37,911 bases of DNA from Chloroflexota bacterium (GTDB lineage Bacteria; Chloroflexota; Anaerolineae; UBA4142; SHND01): positions 77,917 to 115,827 of the forward strand of contig JACQWQ010000042.1 of the NCBI GenBank assembly GCA_016209205.1, in the 5' to 3' direction. Under the pieces are notes generated by a model, which had not been told where the DNA came from, made no database searches, and worked only from the letters and a program-made list of their open reading frames with translations. This document shows, in pieces, positions 27,388-35,514 of this stretch. The translations under genes were made by a program, and so were the position numbers. Position 1 is the stretch's first letter, and each line of letters opens with the position of its first letter.

Positions 27388-29372
27388 CCCCCCCCCTCGC
27401 GCTCGAACAACGTGGCAATGAAATCGGTCGTGTAATACATATCCGCGCGTTCGCTGCGGACGATCAGTCCGACGCGTTTGCCGCGCCGAAAACTCGTCGC
27501 GAGGCGCTCCACATCCGCGCGCAGGTCGTCAAGTGTAATCCCTTCTTCAGGAATGTACATGCGTTCCGCGCCCGTTGCCATGCCCGCCGTCAACGCGAGA
27601 TACCCACACTCATAGCCCATCACTTCGACCACAAAGCATCGGCGCGCGGCGAGCGCAGCTTCTTTCAGCTTGTCCACGACTTGAATGATCGTGTTGAGCG
27701 CCGTGTCCGCGCCGATGGTCACTTCGGTGCCGGGCAAATCGTTATTGATCGTCGCGGGCAGACACATGATCGGCAGGCGAAACTCGGGCGTGTGTTCGCG
27801 GCGTTGGTGCAATTGATACGCGAATTGGTACCCCATCCACCCGCCGATGATGAATAAACCATCCACGCGCTGTGCGCGCAAATGTTCCGCAATACGCGCG
27901 TAATCGCTCTCTTGAATCTCGCGGCGATTCGCGCCGAGTTCCGCGCCGCCGCGCGCCACCCAACCGTGGACACTTGTCCACTGCATCTCTTTGAACTTGC
28001 CGCGCGCCAGACCTTCGATGCCGTCCTGGACTGCCAGCATCGTGTGTCCCTTGTCGAGACCGAGACGCACCGCGGCGCGCACCGCCGTATTCATCCCCGG
28101 CGCAGGTCCGTCCGCGTGCATGAGCGCAATGCGCAGTTGATGCTGTCCCGGTTTCGGCGGACGCGGCTGCGCGAGCATCACAGTTTGCAAGATCTGATAG
28201 GCTTCGACGAAAGCGCGCCCGCGCATGTTCATGGCTTCGGCGTATTGCTCTGCTTTGATGAGTTCGGCGACGCGGTGAGTCTTGCGCACGTTTTCCATCA
28301 GCGGCGAACGATGGACGCGATTATCGCGAATGCCGATGAGCTGCGGCTCGTCGTCGGGCGCGGTATGGGCAATTTGCTCGACGGCCGCGTAACCCAGCTG
28401 CGTCGGCATGGTGCGGTCAAACGCGCTCGGCGCGCCGCCGCGCTGCACGTGTCCCAAAATCGTGACGCGCGCTTCTTCGCGCAGCCGTTCGGACAGAGTT
28501 TTTTTCACGTAATCGCACGTGAGGAGTTTCCCGCCGCGATCCAGCGCGCCTTCGGCGACCATGATGATGTGATGGCGGCGCCCCGCGCGGCGCCCCGCGC
28601 GAATCGTTTCGCACATCACGTCTTCCCAACCCTCCTCGGGTGGAAATTCGGGAATGAGCAGCCAATTCGCGCCCGTCGCCAAACCTGCCATCAGCGCGAG
28701 ATAACCGCAGTGCCGCCCCATTACCTCGACGATGAACGTGCGTTGATGACTCGCCGCCGAACTGGTAATGTTATCTACCGCTTCGACGATGCGGTGCAGC
28801 GCCGTATCCGCGCCAATCGTCATATCGGTGCCGAACATGTCATTATCAATCGAACCCACCATGCCGACGAGCGCGAGCTGCGGGTGCGCGTCGGCAAGCT
28901 CTTGCGTCAAGCGTCCTTCGGCGACCAACTCGCGCAGCAGCGCGCTCCACTCTTGCCGAAACAAATTCGCGCCTGTGAGCGAACCGTCGCCGCCGATGAC
29001 GACCAATCCTTCGATGTCGTGTTGGATCAAATTCAATGCGGCTTGGCGGCGCCCGGGGCGCGTGTAAAACTCGGAAGAACGCGCGGAACCAATGACGGTG
29101 CCGCCCTGCTGCAAAATTCCACTCACATCCTGCCACGTCAGTCGGCGGATCTTGTCACCGCCCTGCACCATGCCCTGATACCCTTCATAAATCGCATAGA
29201 CCTGCAAACCCGCGTGAATGCCCGCGCGCACCACCGCGCGCAGCGCCGCGTTCATGCCTTGCGAATCGCCGCCGCTGGTGAGAATGCCGATGCGCGAAAT
29301 TTTTCGAGCGCGTGCTGTGTCGGGAGCGGCAACCGCCGCTTCCCAAGAAAGGGGGGGGGGTGGTGTGTTCAA
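27276..29372 (-). CDS. pfkA: tandem-domain 6-phosphofructokinase (eukaryote-like), frameshifted near the end
   Basis: A 698-residue open frame with two PFK domains. The N-half starts RIGILTSGGDSQGMNAALR, has GGDGS (127-131, ATP-type rather than the PPi-type GGDDT), the catalytic SIDND (174-178) and EVMGRHCGYLALMAGLATGA. The second half starts RIALMHADGPAPGMNTAVR and has degenerate sites: GGWMG (510-514) replaces GGDGS, and TINND (541-545) replaces the catalytic TIDND. A catalytic half plus a degenerate half is the eukaryotic PFK arrangement. It phosphorylates fructose 6-phosphate. The only start is TTG 29372. True coding leaves this frame at the C10 tract (27387-27396) and continues in 27094-27387; another C10 lies just inside the start (29351-29360). 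Confidence 0.92.
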   Translation of the reverse strand: MNTPPPPLSWEAAVAAPDTARARKISRIGILTSGGDSQGMNAALRAVVRAGIHAGLQVYAIYEGYQGMVQGGDKIRRLTWQDVSGILQQGGTVIGSARSSEFYTRPGRRQAALNLIQHDIEGLVVIGGDGSLTGANLFRQEWSALLRELVAEGRLTQELADAHPQLALVGMVGSIDNDMFGTDMTIGADTALHRIVEAVDNITSSAASHQRTFIVEVMGRHCGYLALMAGLATGANWLLIPEFPPEEGWEDVMCETIRAGRRAGRRHHIIMVAEGALDRGGKLLTCDYVKKTLSERLREEARVTILGHVQRGGAPSAFDRTMPTQLGYAAVEQIAHTAPDDEPQLIGIRDNRVHRSPLMENVRKTHRVAELIKAEQYAEAMNMRGRAFVEAYQILQTVMLAQPRPPKPGQHQLRIALMHADGPAPGMNTAVRAAVRLGLDKGHTMLAVQDGIEGLARGKFKEMQWTSVHGWVARGGAELGANRREIQESDYARIAEHLRAQRVDGLFIIGGWMGYQFAYQLHQRREHTPEFRLPIMCLPATINNDLPGTEVTIGADTALNTIIQVVDKLKEAALAARRCFVVEVMGYECGYLALTAGMATGAERMYIPEEGITLDDLRADVERLATSFRRGKRVGLIVRSERADMYYTTDFIATLFEREGGGCSTCGARFWAIPSKADAPRRLTGSKRRASRERRCNF

Positions 29373-29458
29373 GGTCGGATTTAACCCTCACTCTATTCCA
29401 AACACCATTGTGCGCGCCGGAAAACCACCCTGTTTCTAGGGGCGCTGCCAAAGTCCGC

Positions 29459-29528
29459 AAGACCCCAAGTGTTTTTGCCACAGCGCGCGACTCGAAGGGC
29501 AACATCGTTGAAAAACACTTGGGGTCTT
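29459..29528. repeat. 70-bp palindromic-ended element, copy 2
   Basis: Ends AAGACCCCAAGTGTTTT and AAAACACTTGGGGTCTT, 70 bp in total like copy 1 at 7999-8068. Aligning copy 2 with the reverse complement of copy 1 shows a shared interior (GCGCGCGAC conserved), so the two lie in opposite orientation. Confidence 0.9.
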
Positions 29529-29585
29529 TGGGCAACACGCGACTTGGCAGCCCTACCCTGTTTCGTCCGACGCGTTTTTTTGTCG

Positions 29586-30635
29586 TTAGTGCGTTTCGGT
29601 CACTTTGCGCAGACCGCGCGGGCGATCTACATCATAATCGCGTACGTTCGCCAAGTGCATCGCGAGCAGTTGTCCCGGCACGATGCTGACGAGCGGCGAA
29701 ACCCATTCGGGCGCCGTCACCGGCAGTTTCAAGCCGACGCGCGCCAGCGCCACCAATTCCGGCGCGTCGCTGACGACAATCACTTCGGCGCCGCGTTCGC
29801 GCAGTGTGTGAATAAACCCGCGCATTTCGTCTTGCAGCGCACCCGACGGCGCAATGACGATGGTCGGGAACGCCTCTTCGACCAACGCGACGGGGCCGTG
29901 CATAAAATCCGCGCTGCTGTACGGCTCCGCCAAAACGTACGTCAATTCCTTGAGCTTGAGCGCGGTCTCGAACGCGGTCGCATAATTATAGCCGCGCCCG
30001 ATGACGACACACACGCGCATGTAACGATAACGCTCGGCGGCGTGCGCAATCGCGTCGTTCATTTGCAGCACGCGCCCAATGTAGCGCGGAACATGTTGCA
30101 GCGTGGCGAACATGCTCGCGTCACCGGCGAGCGACGCGCTCAACAGCGCGAGCGCCATCAATTGCGTCGTGTAGGTTTTCGTCGCGGCGACGGATTGCTC
30201 CTGTCCCGCGTGCAAGGGAATGACGTATTGCGCGGCTTGGGCGAGCGGCGACGCCGGTTCGTTCGTAATGGCAAGCGTTGTTGCGCCCTGCTGGCTGCCT
30301 TCGGCGACGACGGAGACAATATCGGGGCTTGAACCGCTTTGGCTGATGCCGATCACGAGCGCGTCGTGAAACGCGGGCGGGCGTTGATAAATCGAAAAGA
30401 GACTCGGCGTTGCCAAACCGACGACCAACCGATTGACCGCGCCGAGCAGGTATTGCGCATACCGCCCCGCGTTGTCGCTCGTCCCGCGCGCGGCGATCAC
30501 CACATTCGTCACGCGGCGCTGCTGCAATGCTGCGCCGATGCTTTGGATATGCTCGCGTTCCGCGTCGAACAAGTTTTCCAGCACGGCGGGCTGGGAATGG
30601 ATTTCTTGATAGAGATGGGATTCAGAAAGTTTCAC
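29586..30635 (-). CDS. SIS-domain sugar isomerase (GlmS isomerase-domain type)
   Basis: A 349-residue protein with two SIS domains, as in the isomerase half of GlmS, but no glutaminase domain. SIS1 has [19 protein letters not shown] and [17 protein letters not shown]2 has [21 protein letters not shown] and [20 protein letters not shown]. The C-terminus [14 protein letters not shown] matches the GlmS tail, whose Lys takes part in isomerisation. Likely reaction: isomerisation or deamination of hexosamine 6-phosphates (AgaS, FrlB or NagB-II type). It starts at GTG 30635, overlapping the stop of the MBL gene (GTGA). Last gene in the operon with the LmbE-type deacetylase, which fits amino-sugar metabolism. 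Confidence 0.93.
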   Translation of the reverse strand: MKLSESHLYQEIHSQPAVLENLFDAEREHIQSIGAALQQRRVTNVVIAARGTSDNAGRYAQYLLGAVNRLVVGLATPSLFSIYQRPPAFHDALVIGISQSGSSPDIVSVVAEGSQQGATTLAITNEPASPLAQAAQYVIPLHAGQEQSVAATKTYTTQLMALALLSASLAGDASMFATLQHVPRYIGRVLQMNDAIAHAAERYRYMRVCVVIGRGYNYATAFETALKLKELTYVLAEPYSSADFMHGPVALVEEAFPTIVIAPSGALQDEMRGFIHTLRERGAEVIVVSDAPELVALARVGLKLPVTAPEWVSPLVSIVPGQLLAMHLANVRDYDVDRPRGLRKVTETH

Positions 30636-31324
30636 GCGCGCTCCAGCCCTGCGACCAACTCGCGCACTTTTTTTCCGGCATCCACCACGTACGGCGGGTT
30701 GTGCGCGGGTAAAATAATTTCAAAATCCAAGTGCGCCACATTTTGCAGCGACGTGCGGTACGCCACCGGATCAACAATCGTTTGCGGGGGCGCGGGGCGA
30801 AACGCACCCGCGCTGGCCATTAACAAATCGCCGCTGATGAGCACCTCGCGTTTGTGCAAACATATATGCCCCGGCGTTTGCCCCGGCGTATGAATGACGC
30901 GCCAGCCGTTGATTTCGTCGCCGTCGTCCAAAAGGCGTTCAAGCGAAACGACCATCGCGTCGCCAAAACCGACTTTGGCAATGGCAGAGTGAAAGGCGCG
31001 TTCGACGGAACGGCGCGAGCTGCGGCGCGGGCGTTTGCCGGTAATGTACGGCGCGTCGGCTTTGTGCGCCATCGCGTGCGCGCCGCAGCGCCGTTTCAAT
31101 AACCACAAGCCGCCCGTGTGTCCGACGTGATGATGCGTCAAGATGATTTTGCGAATTTGAATCGGCTGCACGCCGATGCTCGCGAGGTCGCGCAGAATCG
31201 CGTCGCCGCGTCCCATCGCACCAGTATCTATCAACATCGGTTCGGGGCGCGCGATGAAATAGACGCGGCACCCCGCGCCTTCACTGCAAAACAGCCCCGT
31301 GCCTTTGTCAATTTCGTAGATCAT
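30632..31324 (-). CDS. metallo-beta-lactamase fold hydrolase with atypical HxHxGH motif
   Basis: A 230-residue MBL-fold protein. The first metal motif reads [10 protein letters not shown] (residues 63-72), so the Asp of HxHxDH is Gly68. Later ligands are [11 protein letters not shown] (His near 145), ISGDLLM (Asp) and LPAHNPP (His). The missing Asp is the second-metal ligand in most hydrolases, so the protein may bind one metal or use another ligand. The ATG overlaps the preceding stop (ATGA) and its own stop overlaps the SIS gene. Substrate unknown; glyoxalase-II- or lactonase-like members are similar in size. Confidence 0.9.
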   Translation of the reverse strand: MIYEIDKGTGLFCSEGAGCRVYFIARPEPMLIDTGAMGRGDAILRDLASIGVQPIQIRKIILTHHHVGHTGGLWLLKRRCGAHAMAHKADAPYITGKRPRRSSRRSVERAFHSAIAKVGFGDAMVVSLERLLDDGDEINGWRVIHTPGQTPGHICLHKREVLISGDLLMASAGAFRPAPPQTIVDPVAYRTSLQNVAHLDFEIILPAHNPPYVVDAGKKVRELVAGLERA

Positions 31325-31704
31325 CTGCGCGGAATATTATATTTGTCGTAGGTTTCGTCGTTCAGCAAACCGGACAAATCCAATATTTTTTCTGACCAGT
31401 GTCCGGCTTGTTCCGCGACGGCGCGACGCTGATCAATGTCGTTCCAGACTGATTCCCATGTCAAGCACCAATGCGCAAGCTGCACTTGGATTTCTACCAA
31501 CTCGCTTGCGGTCTCCGCTTCAAGATCGGGAGCCGTCCATTCAATCAGATATTCGGTATCTTGAATCATATCGCGCACAACTTCAAGGTGTTGATCATTC
31601 CGTGATGCCGACTTGACGCGCGCGAGGTTTGCGGATACTCCCCCAAGACGAACAGGAATTGCATCCTGAAGGAACCGTTTACGATATGCTTCCCAATCTT
31701 TCAT
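31321..31704 (-). CDS. helical hypothetical protein coupled to DUF5674
   Basis: A 127-residue, mostly helical protein with tryptophan-rich positions (WEAYRKRFL, IEWTAPDLEAETASELVEIQ, LAHWCLTWESVWNDIDQRR). From memory, proteins of this kind occur in cyanobacteria and Chloroflexota beside DUF5674, as here. The ATG overlaps the DUF5674 stop (ATGA) and its stop overlaps the MBL start (ATGA). No enzymatic motif. A helical protein coupled to a small globular one could be a toxin-antitoxin-like pair, but no toxin residue pattern supports that. Confidence 0.75.
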   Translation of the reverse strand: MKDWEAYRKRFLQDAIPVRLGGVSANLARVKSASRNDQHLEVVRDMIQDTEYLIEWTAPDLEAETASELVEIQVQLAHWCLTWESVWNDIDQRRAVAEQAGHWSEKILDLSGLLNDETYDKYNIPRR

Positions 31705-32042
31705 GGATAAACTCCTCGTAACAAGGTGTCAACGATCGTAGTAATTTTGGCACGCAGCACGGGACTTTGAAGATACTGCGTTCGATTGCCAAGTCGCGGA
31801 CGGATATTTAACATCGCCTCAAATTGCAGCTCTTGGGTAAACGGATACCAATCCGCACCCCAAATGTTGTCATTGTCGCTCCCAAGCTCGAGTAGTTCCG
31901 CCTCGCAATCTGCGTGTAACGCACCGCCACCCGCGAGAATGTTCCGCTCGACATCAACAGCCAGTTTGATAAACTTACCATGGGCTGGCAACATGGCACG
32001 TAGTTCTTCAGGCAGTACACGCCCATAGATGACAAGAACCAT
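31701..32042 (-). CDS. DUF5674 family protein
   Basis: A 113-residue protein from ATG 32042 (MVLVIYGRVLPEELRAML). The stretch IKLAVDVERNILAGGGALHADCEAELL, then NIWGADW and INIRPR, are the conserved blocks of DUF5674, which has an invariant HADCE and WGADW. The role is unknown; the fold is compact and the HADCE suggests a metal or nucleophile site. AAGGA lies 7 nt before the ATG, next to the LmbE stop. An upstream extension of the frame (to 32075) lies within the deacetylase gene and is not used. Confidence 0.88.
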   Translation of the reverse strand: MVLVIYGRVLPEELRAMLPAHGKFIKLAVDVERNILAGGGALHADCEAELLELGSDNDNIWGADWYPFTQELQFEAMLNIRPRLGNRTQYLQSPVLRAKITTIVDTLLRGVYP

Positions 32043-32052
32043 ATTTCTATCC

Positions 32053-32904
32053 TTATGTGATTCCCTCAAACACATCCGTCTCGTCGCTCGCGCGTCCGGT
32101 GCGCGATTCGGCGAGCATCAAGGTTTCGGTTTTCAGCATGTCCCGCCACAAATGTTCGGGCACGCGCCGAAAGAACGTGTTGGGTCCCAATTGGGTCGCG
32201 TGACACAACAATGATTCGATTTTCAGATTCACAAATTCGTGCACGTCAATCCGCGTCGTAATCACCTCTTCGGGCTGCGCGCGTCTGGCGAAATTCAAAA
32301 TCCATTCCGGCAGCTCTTGGCCCTCTGCTTGCAAATGCTCCACATACCGTTGAAAACGCGAGCGGGGCCACGCATTGAAATACAGTTTCGACGGCGCCCA
32401 GACCTCCAAGCCCTGCGCCAAATGTTCGGGAAACGCGCGCGCGTCCGCCGCCAGCCAAAATGCCATCAACGCCGCTTGGTGCATTTGAATATGATCGGGA
32501 TGCCCGTAACCGCCCCACGCGTCAAATGTGATCATCACGTGCGGCTTGCGCTCGCGCACGATACGCGTCACCTGTTCCGTCACTTGCATCAAATCGGCTT
32601 GGTGGAGGCAGCGCGGATCTTGGTTGTCCGGCGTACCCACCATGCCCGAATCGCGATAATCCAAAAGATGTAAATGCCGTACACCGATTTTCGCCACAGC
32701 GCAGCGCAGTTCGCCTTCCCGTACCAGTCCCAATGTTTCGGGCGTCGCATTCGTCCCCGGCGCGATTTCACCCGCTTCGCCGCGCGTCGCACAAATCAGC
32801 GTCGTGTTTACACCGCGCCGCGCATATTTTGCAAAGGAACCGCTGACTCCCTGTTCGTCGTCAGGGTGCGCATAAACCGCCATGAGTGAGAGTTGGTCAG
32901 ACAC
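32053..32904 (-). CDS. LmbE/PIG-L family zinc deacetylase
   Basis: A 283-residue PIG-L deacetylase. The zinc and catalytic motif AHPDDE is at residues 12-17, the second motif GHPDH at 134-138. The stretch LDYRDSGMVGTPDNQDP resembles the mycothiol-type MshB/Mca branch. These enzymes remove an acetyl group from GlcNAc-containing substrates, such as GlcNAc-inositol or conjugates. It starts at GTG 32904, with AAAGG 8 nt before it; an ATG lies at 32883. First gene of the operon with DUF5674, MBL and SIS proteins. Confidence 0.93.
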   Translation of the reverse strand: MSDQLSLMAVYAHPDDEQGVSGSFAKYARRGVNTTLICATRGEAGEIAPGTNATPETLGLVREGELRCAVAKIGVRHLHLLDYRDSGMVGTPDNQDPRCLHQADLMQVTEQVTRIVRERKPHVMITFDAWGGYGHPDHIQMHQAALMAFWLAADARAFPEHLAQGLEVWAPSKLYFNAWPRSRFQRYVEHLQAEGQELPEWILNFARRAQPEEVITTRIDVHEFVNLKIESLLCHATQLGPNTFFRRVPEHLWRDMLKTETLMLAESRTGRASDETDVFEGIT

Positions 32905-32949
32905 GTGTAAACCTTTCGAATGGTAGAATGTATTGGACTTTATCTGAAA

Positions 32950-33010
32950 TAGACAGGATTGACAGGATTACATGCAAAAACAAACTTGAAAATCCTGTTA
33001 ATCCTGTCGA
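32950..33010. repeat. inverted GACAGGATT / AATCCTGTC array
   Basis: GACAGGATTGACAGGATTA on the left is mirrored by ATCCTGTTAATCCTGTC on the right. The same unit is at 18026-18052. It lies in the 283-bp gap upstream of the LmbE gene and downstream of the LLM gene. Confidence 0.85.
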
Positions 33011-33139
33011 AAAAAATTATCTCCGCTCAAGTGTATTATACGCGAAAACGCGCCGTTCCCTACGACGCGTTTACGGGGTCTTTTGCAGGTGCTCGTTAGT
33101 TGCGCCTTTGTGCCTATACCGGAGCAAGCTGTCGCGAAT

Positions 33140-33184
33140 TCATCCGCCCAGATGTTTTTCAAAAAACGCGAGCGTTCGCTGTCA
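33140..33184 (-). pseudogene. remnant of an alpha/beta-hydrolase C-terminus
   Basis: Minus-strand codons just after the LLM gene read RTLAFFEKHLGG then TGA (33140-33142). This matches the usual last residues of alpha/beta hydrolases and S9-type peptidases, which end in an FFxKHL helix. An in-frame TGA immediately upstream leaves only about 13 codons, so it is a relic. It suggests a hydrolase gene was deleted between the LLM and LmbE genes. Confidence 0.4.
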
Positions 33185-33187
33185 CTG

Positions 33188-34114
33188 TTACGCGTTGAAA
33201 CGCGGCATTACTTCCTCCGCGAGCAGTTCGAGCGTTTCTTGATCGTTTCTGATGATGCCCATGATGCACAACTGCACCCCCACTTCATCATAGCGCTCGA
33301 ATAGTTCAATCGCTTGATTCACCGTCAGCAGGTTGCCGCGCGTTGCGCCGAGCTGCATGCGTTCGCGTTTCGCGGTGAGCGCGCTTTGATTGCGCGCCAA
33401 GAGCAAGCCCGTCAAATTCGTACGCTCAATCGTGTCGAAATCGCGCCCGATCGCGTCGCAGTGCGCGCGCAGCACATTGAACTTGTGCCGGACGGTTTCA
33501 GGATCGCCAAAAATGTTGCACGCATCGCCTTCGCGCGCCAAAACCTTGAGCGTGAGTTGTTCGCCGCTGCCGCCAATCATAATCGGCGGGTGCGGTTTTT
33601 GCAGCGGCTTGGGTTCAAGCAGCGCGTCCTCGACGCGAAAATATCTGCCGCGAAATGTCGCGCGCGGCTGCGTCCACAACGCTTGGATCAAGCGCAGCGC
33701 TTCGGCCATCTGCGCGATGCGCGTCGCAGGTTTTTCGGGAAACACGTAACCGTACTGTCCATATTCTTGATCATACCAACCCGCACCGATGCCAAACGTT
33801 AAACGCCCGCGACTGATAATGTCAATGCCTGCCGCCATTTTTGCCAGCAGCGCGGGATTGCGGTACGCGACCGACGTGACCAGCGTCGCTAAACGAATTT
33901 TGCTCGTCACGGCGGCGAGTGCGGCGAGCACCGTCCAACCTTCCATGAAAGGTTCCTGAGGCGCGCCGACGCCGGGAATTTGGATTAGGTGGTCCATTAC
34001 CGAGAACCACGAAAAACCGTGTTGCTCGCACCACTGCGCTTTTTGTTTGACCGCTTCAAAGATTTCGTACGGGTCGTCGCCAAATAACCACGAGGGATTG
34101 TGTATCCCGAATTT
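33188..34114 (-). CDS. LLM class F420-dependent (luciferase-like) oxidoreductase
   Basis: A 308-residue luciferase-like monooxygenase-family TIM barrel, starting MKFGIHNPSWLF at ATG 34114, with GGAG 8 nt upstream on the minus strand. Family blocks are GFSWFSVMDHLIQIPG, KIRLATLVTSVAYRNPALLAKMA, SRGRLTFGIGAGWYDQEYGQYG, KPHPPIMIGGSGEQLTLKVLA and ARNQSALTAKRER. Such enzymes use reduced F420 (some FMN); the class cannot be resolved here. It is separated by 40 nt from the upstream glycosyltransferase gene, so it may be cotranscribed. The open frame extends 10 codons upstream without support. Confidence 0.9.
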   Translation of the reverse strand, partial: KFGIHNPSWLFGDDPYEIFEAVKQKAQWCEQHGFSWFSVMDHLIQIPGVGAPQEPFMEGWTVLAALAAVTSKIRLATLVTSVAYRNPALLAKMAAGIDIISRGRLTFGIGAGWYDQEYGQYGYVFPEKPATRIAQMAEALRLIQALWTQPRATFRGRYFRVEDALLEPKPLQKPHPPIMIGGSGEQLTLKVLAREGDACNIFGDPETVRHKFNVLRAHCDAIGRDFDTIERTNLTGLLLARNQSALTAKRERMQLGATRGNLLTVNQAIELFERYDEVGVQLCIMGIIRNDQETLELLAEEVMPRFNA

Positions 34115-34154
34115 CATATTTCCCGCTCCGTTCCACAAGTGCATGCAAGCAGTC

Positions 34155-35501
34155 CTAAGCCGCCGCCACGACAGGCAGCGCCTGCCAGTTCACAAGCAAT
34201 AACACGCACGCGGCGACGAGGATACGCTTGCGATCCAGCGTTGCGAGCGCGCCCGGAGTTCGCAGCATTCTCACGAGCTCGACAGCACTGTACGCCGCAT
34301 ACGGCAAAAACAAAATCGCCAGCGGTAAACGAAAGCGCGTTTGATAATGCGTCGCAAAGTACGCGGCGATGGAGGCTAGTAAATAAAACGCCCACAGTAA
34401 TTTCGCTCGCGAATCCTGCGCCAACACCACGCCGATAATGATCAGGTCCAAAAGCACTAGCCAAAAGACGCGCAACCCGACACGCCAGAGCTCTGCGCCT
34501 TGTGGAACGATGAGCTTGAGTGCGGCGCCATACACGAATAAATTCGACTCGAGGTCCGTCCAAATTTTTGCCGGTTCGTTTGCTTTGACCAAGACCCATG
34601 TTACGGGTTGCGCGAGAACGAGTTCGAAACCGCGCGCATAGAGTTCACGGTTGCGCGTGGCAGGATCGAGTTTTCGCAAACCCGGGCGCAGCGCGCGTTT
34701 GGTAGTGCCCGGCGTGAGCGCGAGCGCCGTATCCATCCAAAACGTATGCCCACCTTCCCACGATATTAATTCGAACGCTTGAAGGTTCACATAGTTGCGG
34801 TAGGTGTATGGCGCGATAACGAGGATCACGCCAAGCAGGAAAACGAGCGCGCGCGCGACGCCCGCGCGCCACTGCGGCAAATGGGTCAGCACAAGCCACA
34901 GCGGCACAAACCCGGCGGCAAATAAAATGAGAAATTCGCGCGTGAGCGTCGCCGCGCCAAAAAGGACGCCGCTGGCGAGAAACCAGTACCAGCGTTTTTC
35001 TTGGCGGAATGCGCGCAGCAAAAAACAAAACGCCAACACGAGCAGAAAAATAAAATACGCCTCTGCCCAAACCGTTTGACTGAAAAAAAGATAATCGGGA
35101 GTGACGGCATAGACCAACGCGGCAAGCAAGCCGATGACTTGCCGCCGCCGGCGCGCGATGGATGTGAAGGCGAGCTGCGTCAGCCCATAGAGCGCCGCTG
35201 CGGTTGTCGCGGCAAGCGCGCTTTGCGCGACGCGCACAAAACCCAACCGGTCCTCCCCGCTGACCAGAAAATTCGTCGCGACAAAAAAAATATATCCCGG
35301 CGCGCGCGCGTTGTATTTCCACTCGACCAAGCCCTGCTGCGCGAGCCGCTTTCCCTGCTTGACGAACACGCCTTGGTCCAACTCGACAGGAATGCGCGGG
35401 AATACCGACAGCATTCCGAGATGAAGCGCGAAGGTTGCGCACACCACCAGATAGATGAGCCAATGCCGGTCAAGGGCGCGTCCAAGCCACGATGTCGTCA
35501 C
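34155..35501 (-). CDS. GT39-like (ArnT/PMT) membrane glycosyltransferase
   Basis: A 448-residue multi-spanning protein, starting at GTG 35501, with GAGGAG 8 nt upstream that overlaps the ABC gene stop. About 9-11 transmembrane helices are visible, beginning LIYLVVCATFALHLGMLSV. The loop after TM1 has VELDQGVFVKQGKRLAQQG, with the acidic residues typical of the Dol-P-sugar or polyprenyl-P-sugar transferase class; YNARAPGYIFFVATNFL follows. Such enzymes transfer sugars or aminoarabinose from a lipid carrier on the outer face of the membrane. The donor is unknown. It is coupled to the upstream ABC exporter. Confidence 0.85.
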   Translation of the reverse strand: MTTSWLGRALDRHWLIYLVVCATFALHLGMLSVFPRIPVELDQGVFVKQGKRLAQQGLVEWKYNARAPGYIFFVATNFLVSGEDRLGFVRVAQSALAATTAAALYGLTQLAFTSIARRRRQVIGLLAALVYAVTPDYLFFSQTVWAEAYFIFLLVLAFCFLLRAFRQEKRWYWFLASGVLFGAATLTREFLILFAAGFVPLWLVLTHLPQWRAGVARALVFLLGVILVIAPYTYRNYVNLQAFELISWEGGHTFWMDTALALTPGTTKRALRPGLRKLDPATRNRELYARGFELVLAQPVTWVLVKANEPAKIWTDLESNLFVYGAALKLIVPQGAELWRVGLRVFWLVLLDLIIIGVVLAQDSRAKLLWAFYLLASIAAYFATHYQTRFRLPLAILFLPYAAYSAVELVRMLRTPGALATLDRKRILVAACVLLLVNWQALPVVAAA

Positions 35502-35514
35502 GTTGCGTTCTCCT

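Noticed and set aside
27882..29384. 500-aa plus-strand frame opposite phosphofructokinase
   Set aside because: Antisense shadow caused by GC-rich codon bias; composition is His/Arg-rich with no family motif.
29185..29538. Upstream in-frame start for phosphofructokinase beyond the G10 tract
   Set aside because: The alternative frame has no PFK sequence and runs through the 70-bp repeat; the TTG at 29372 is the only start in the correct frame.
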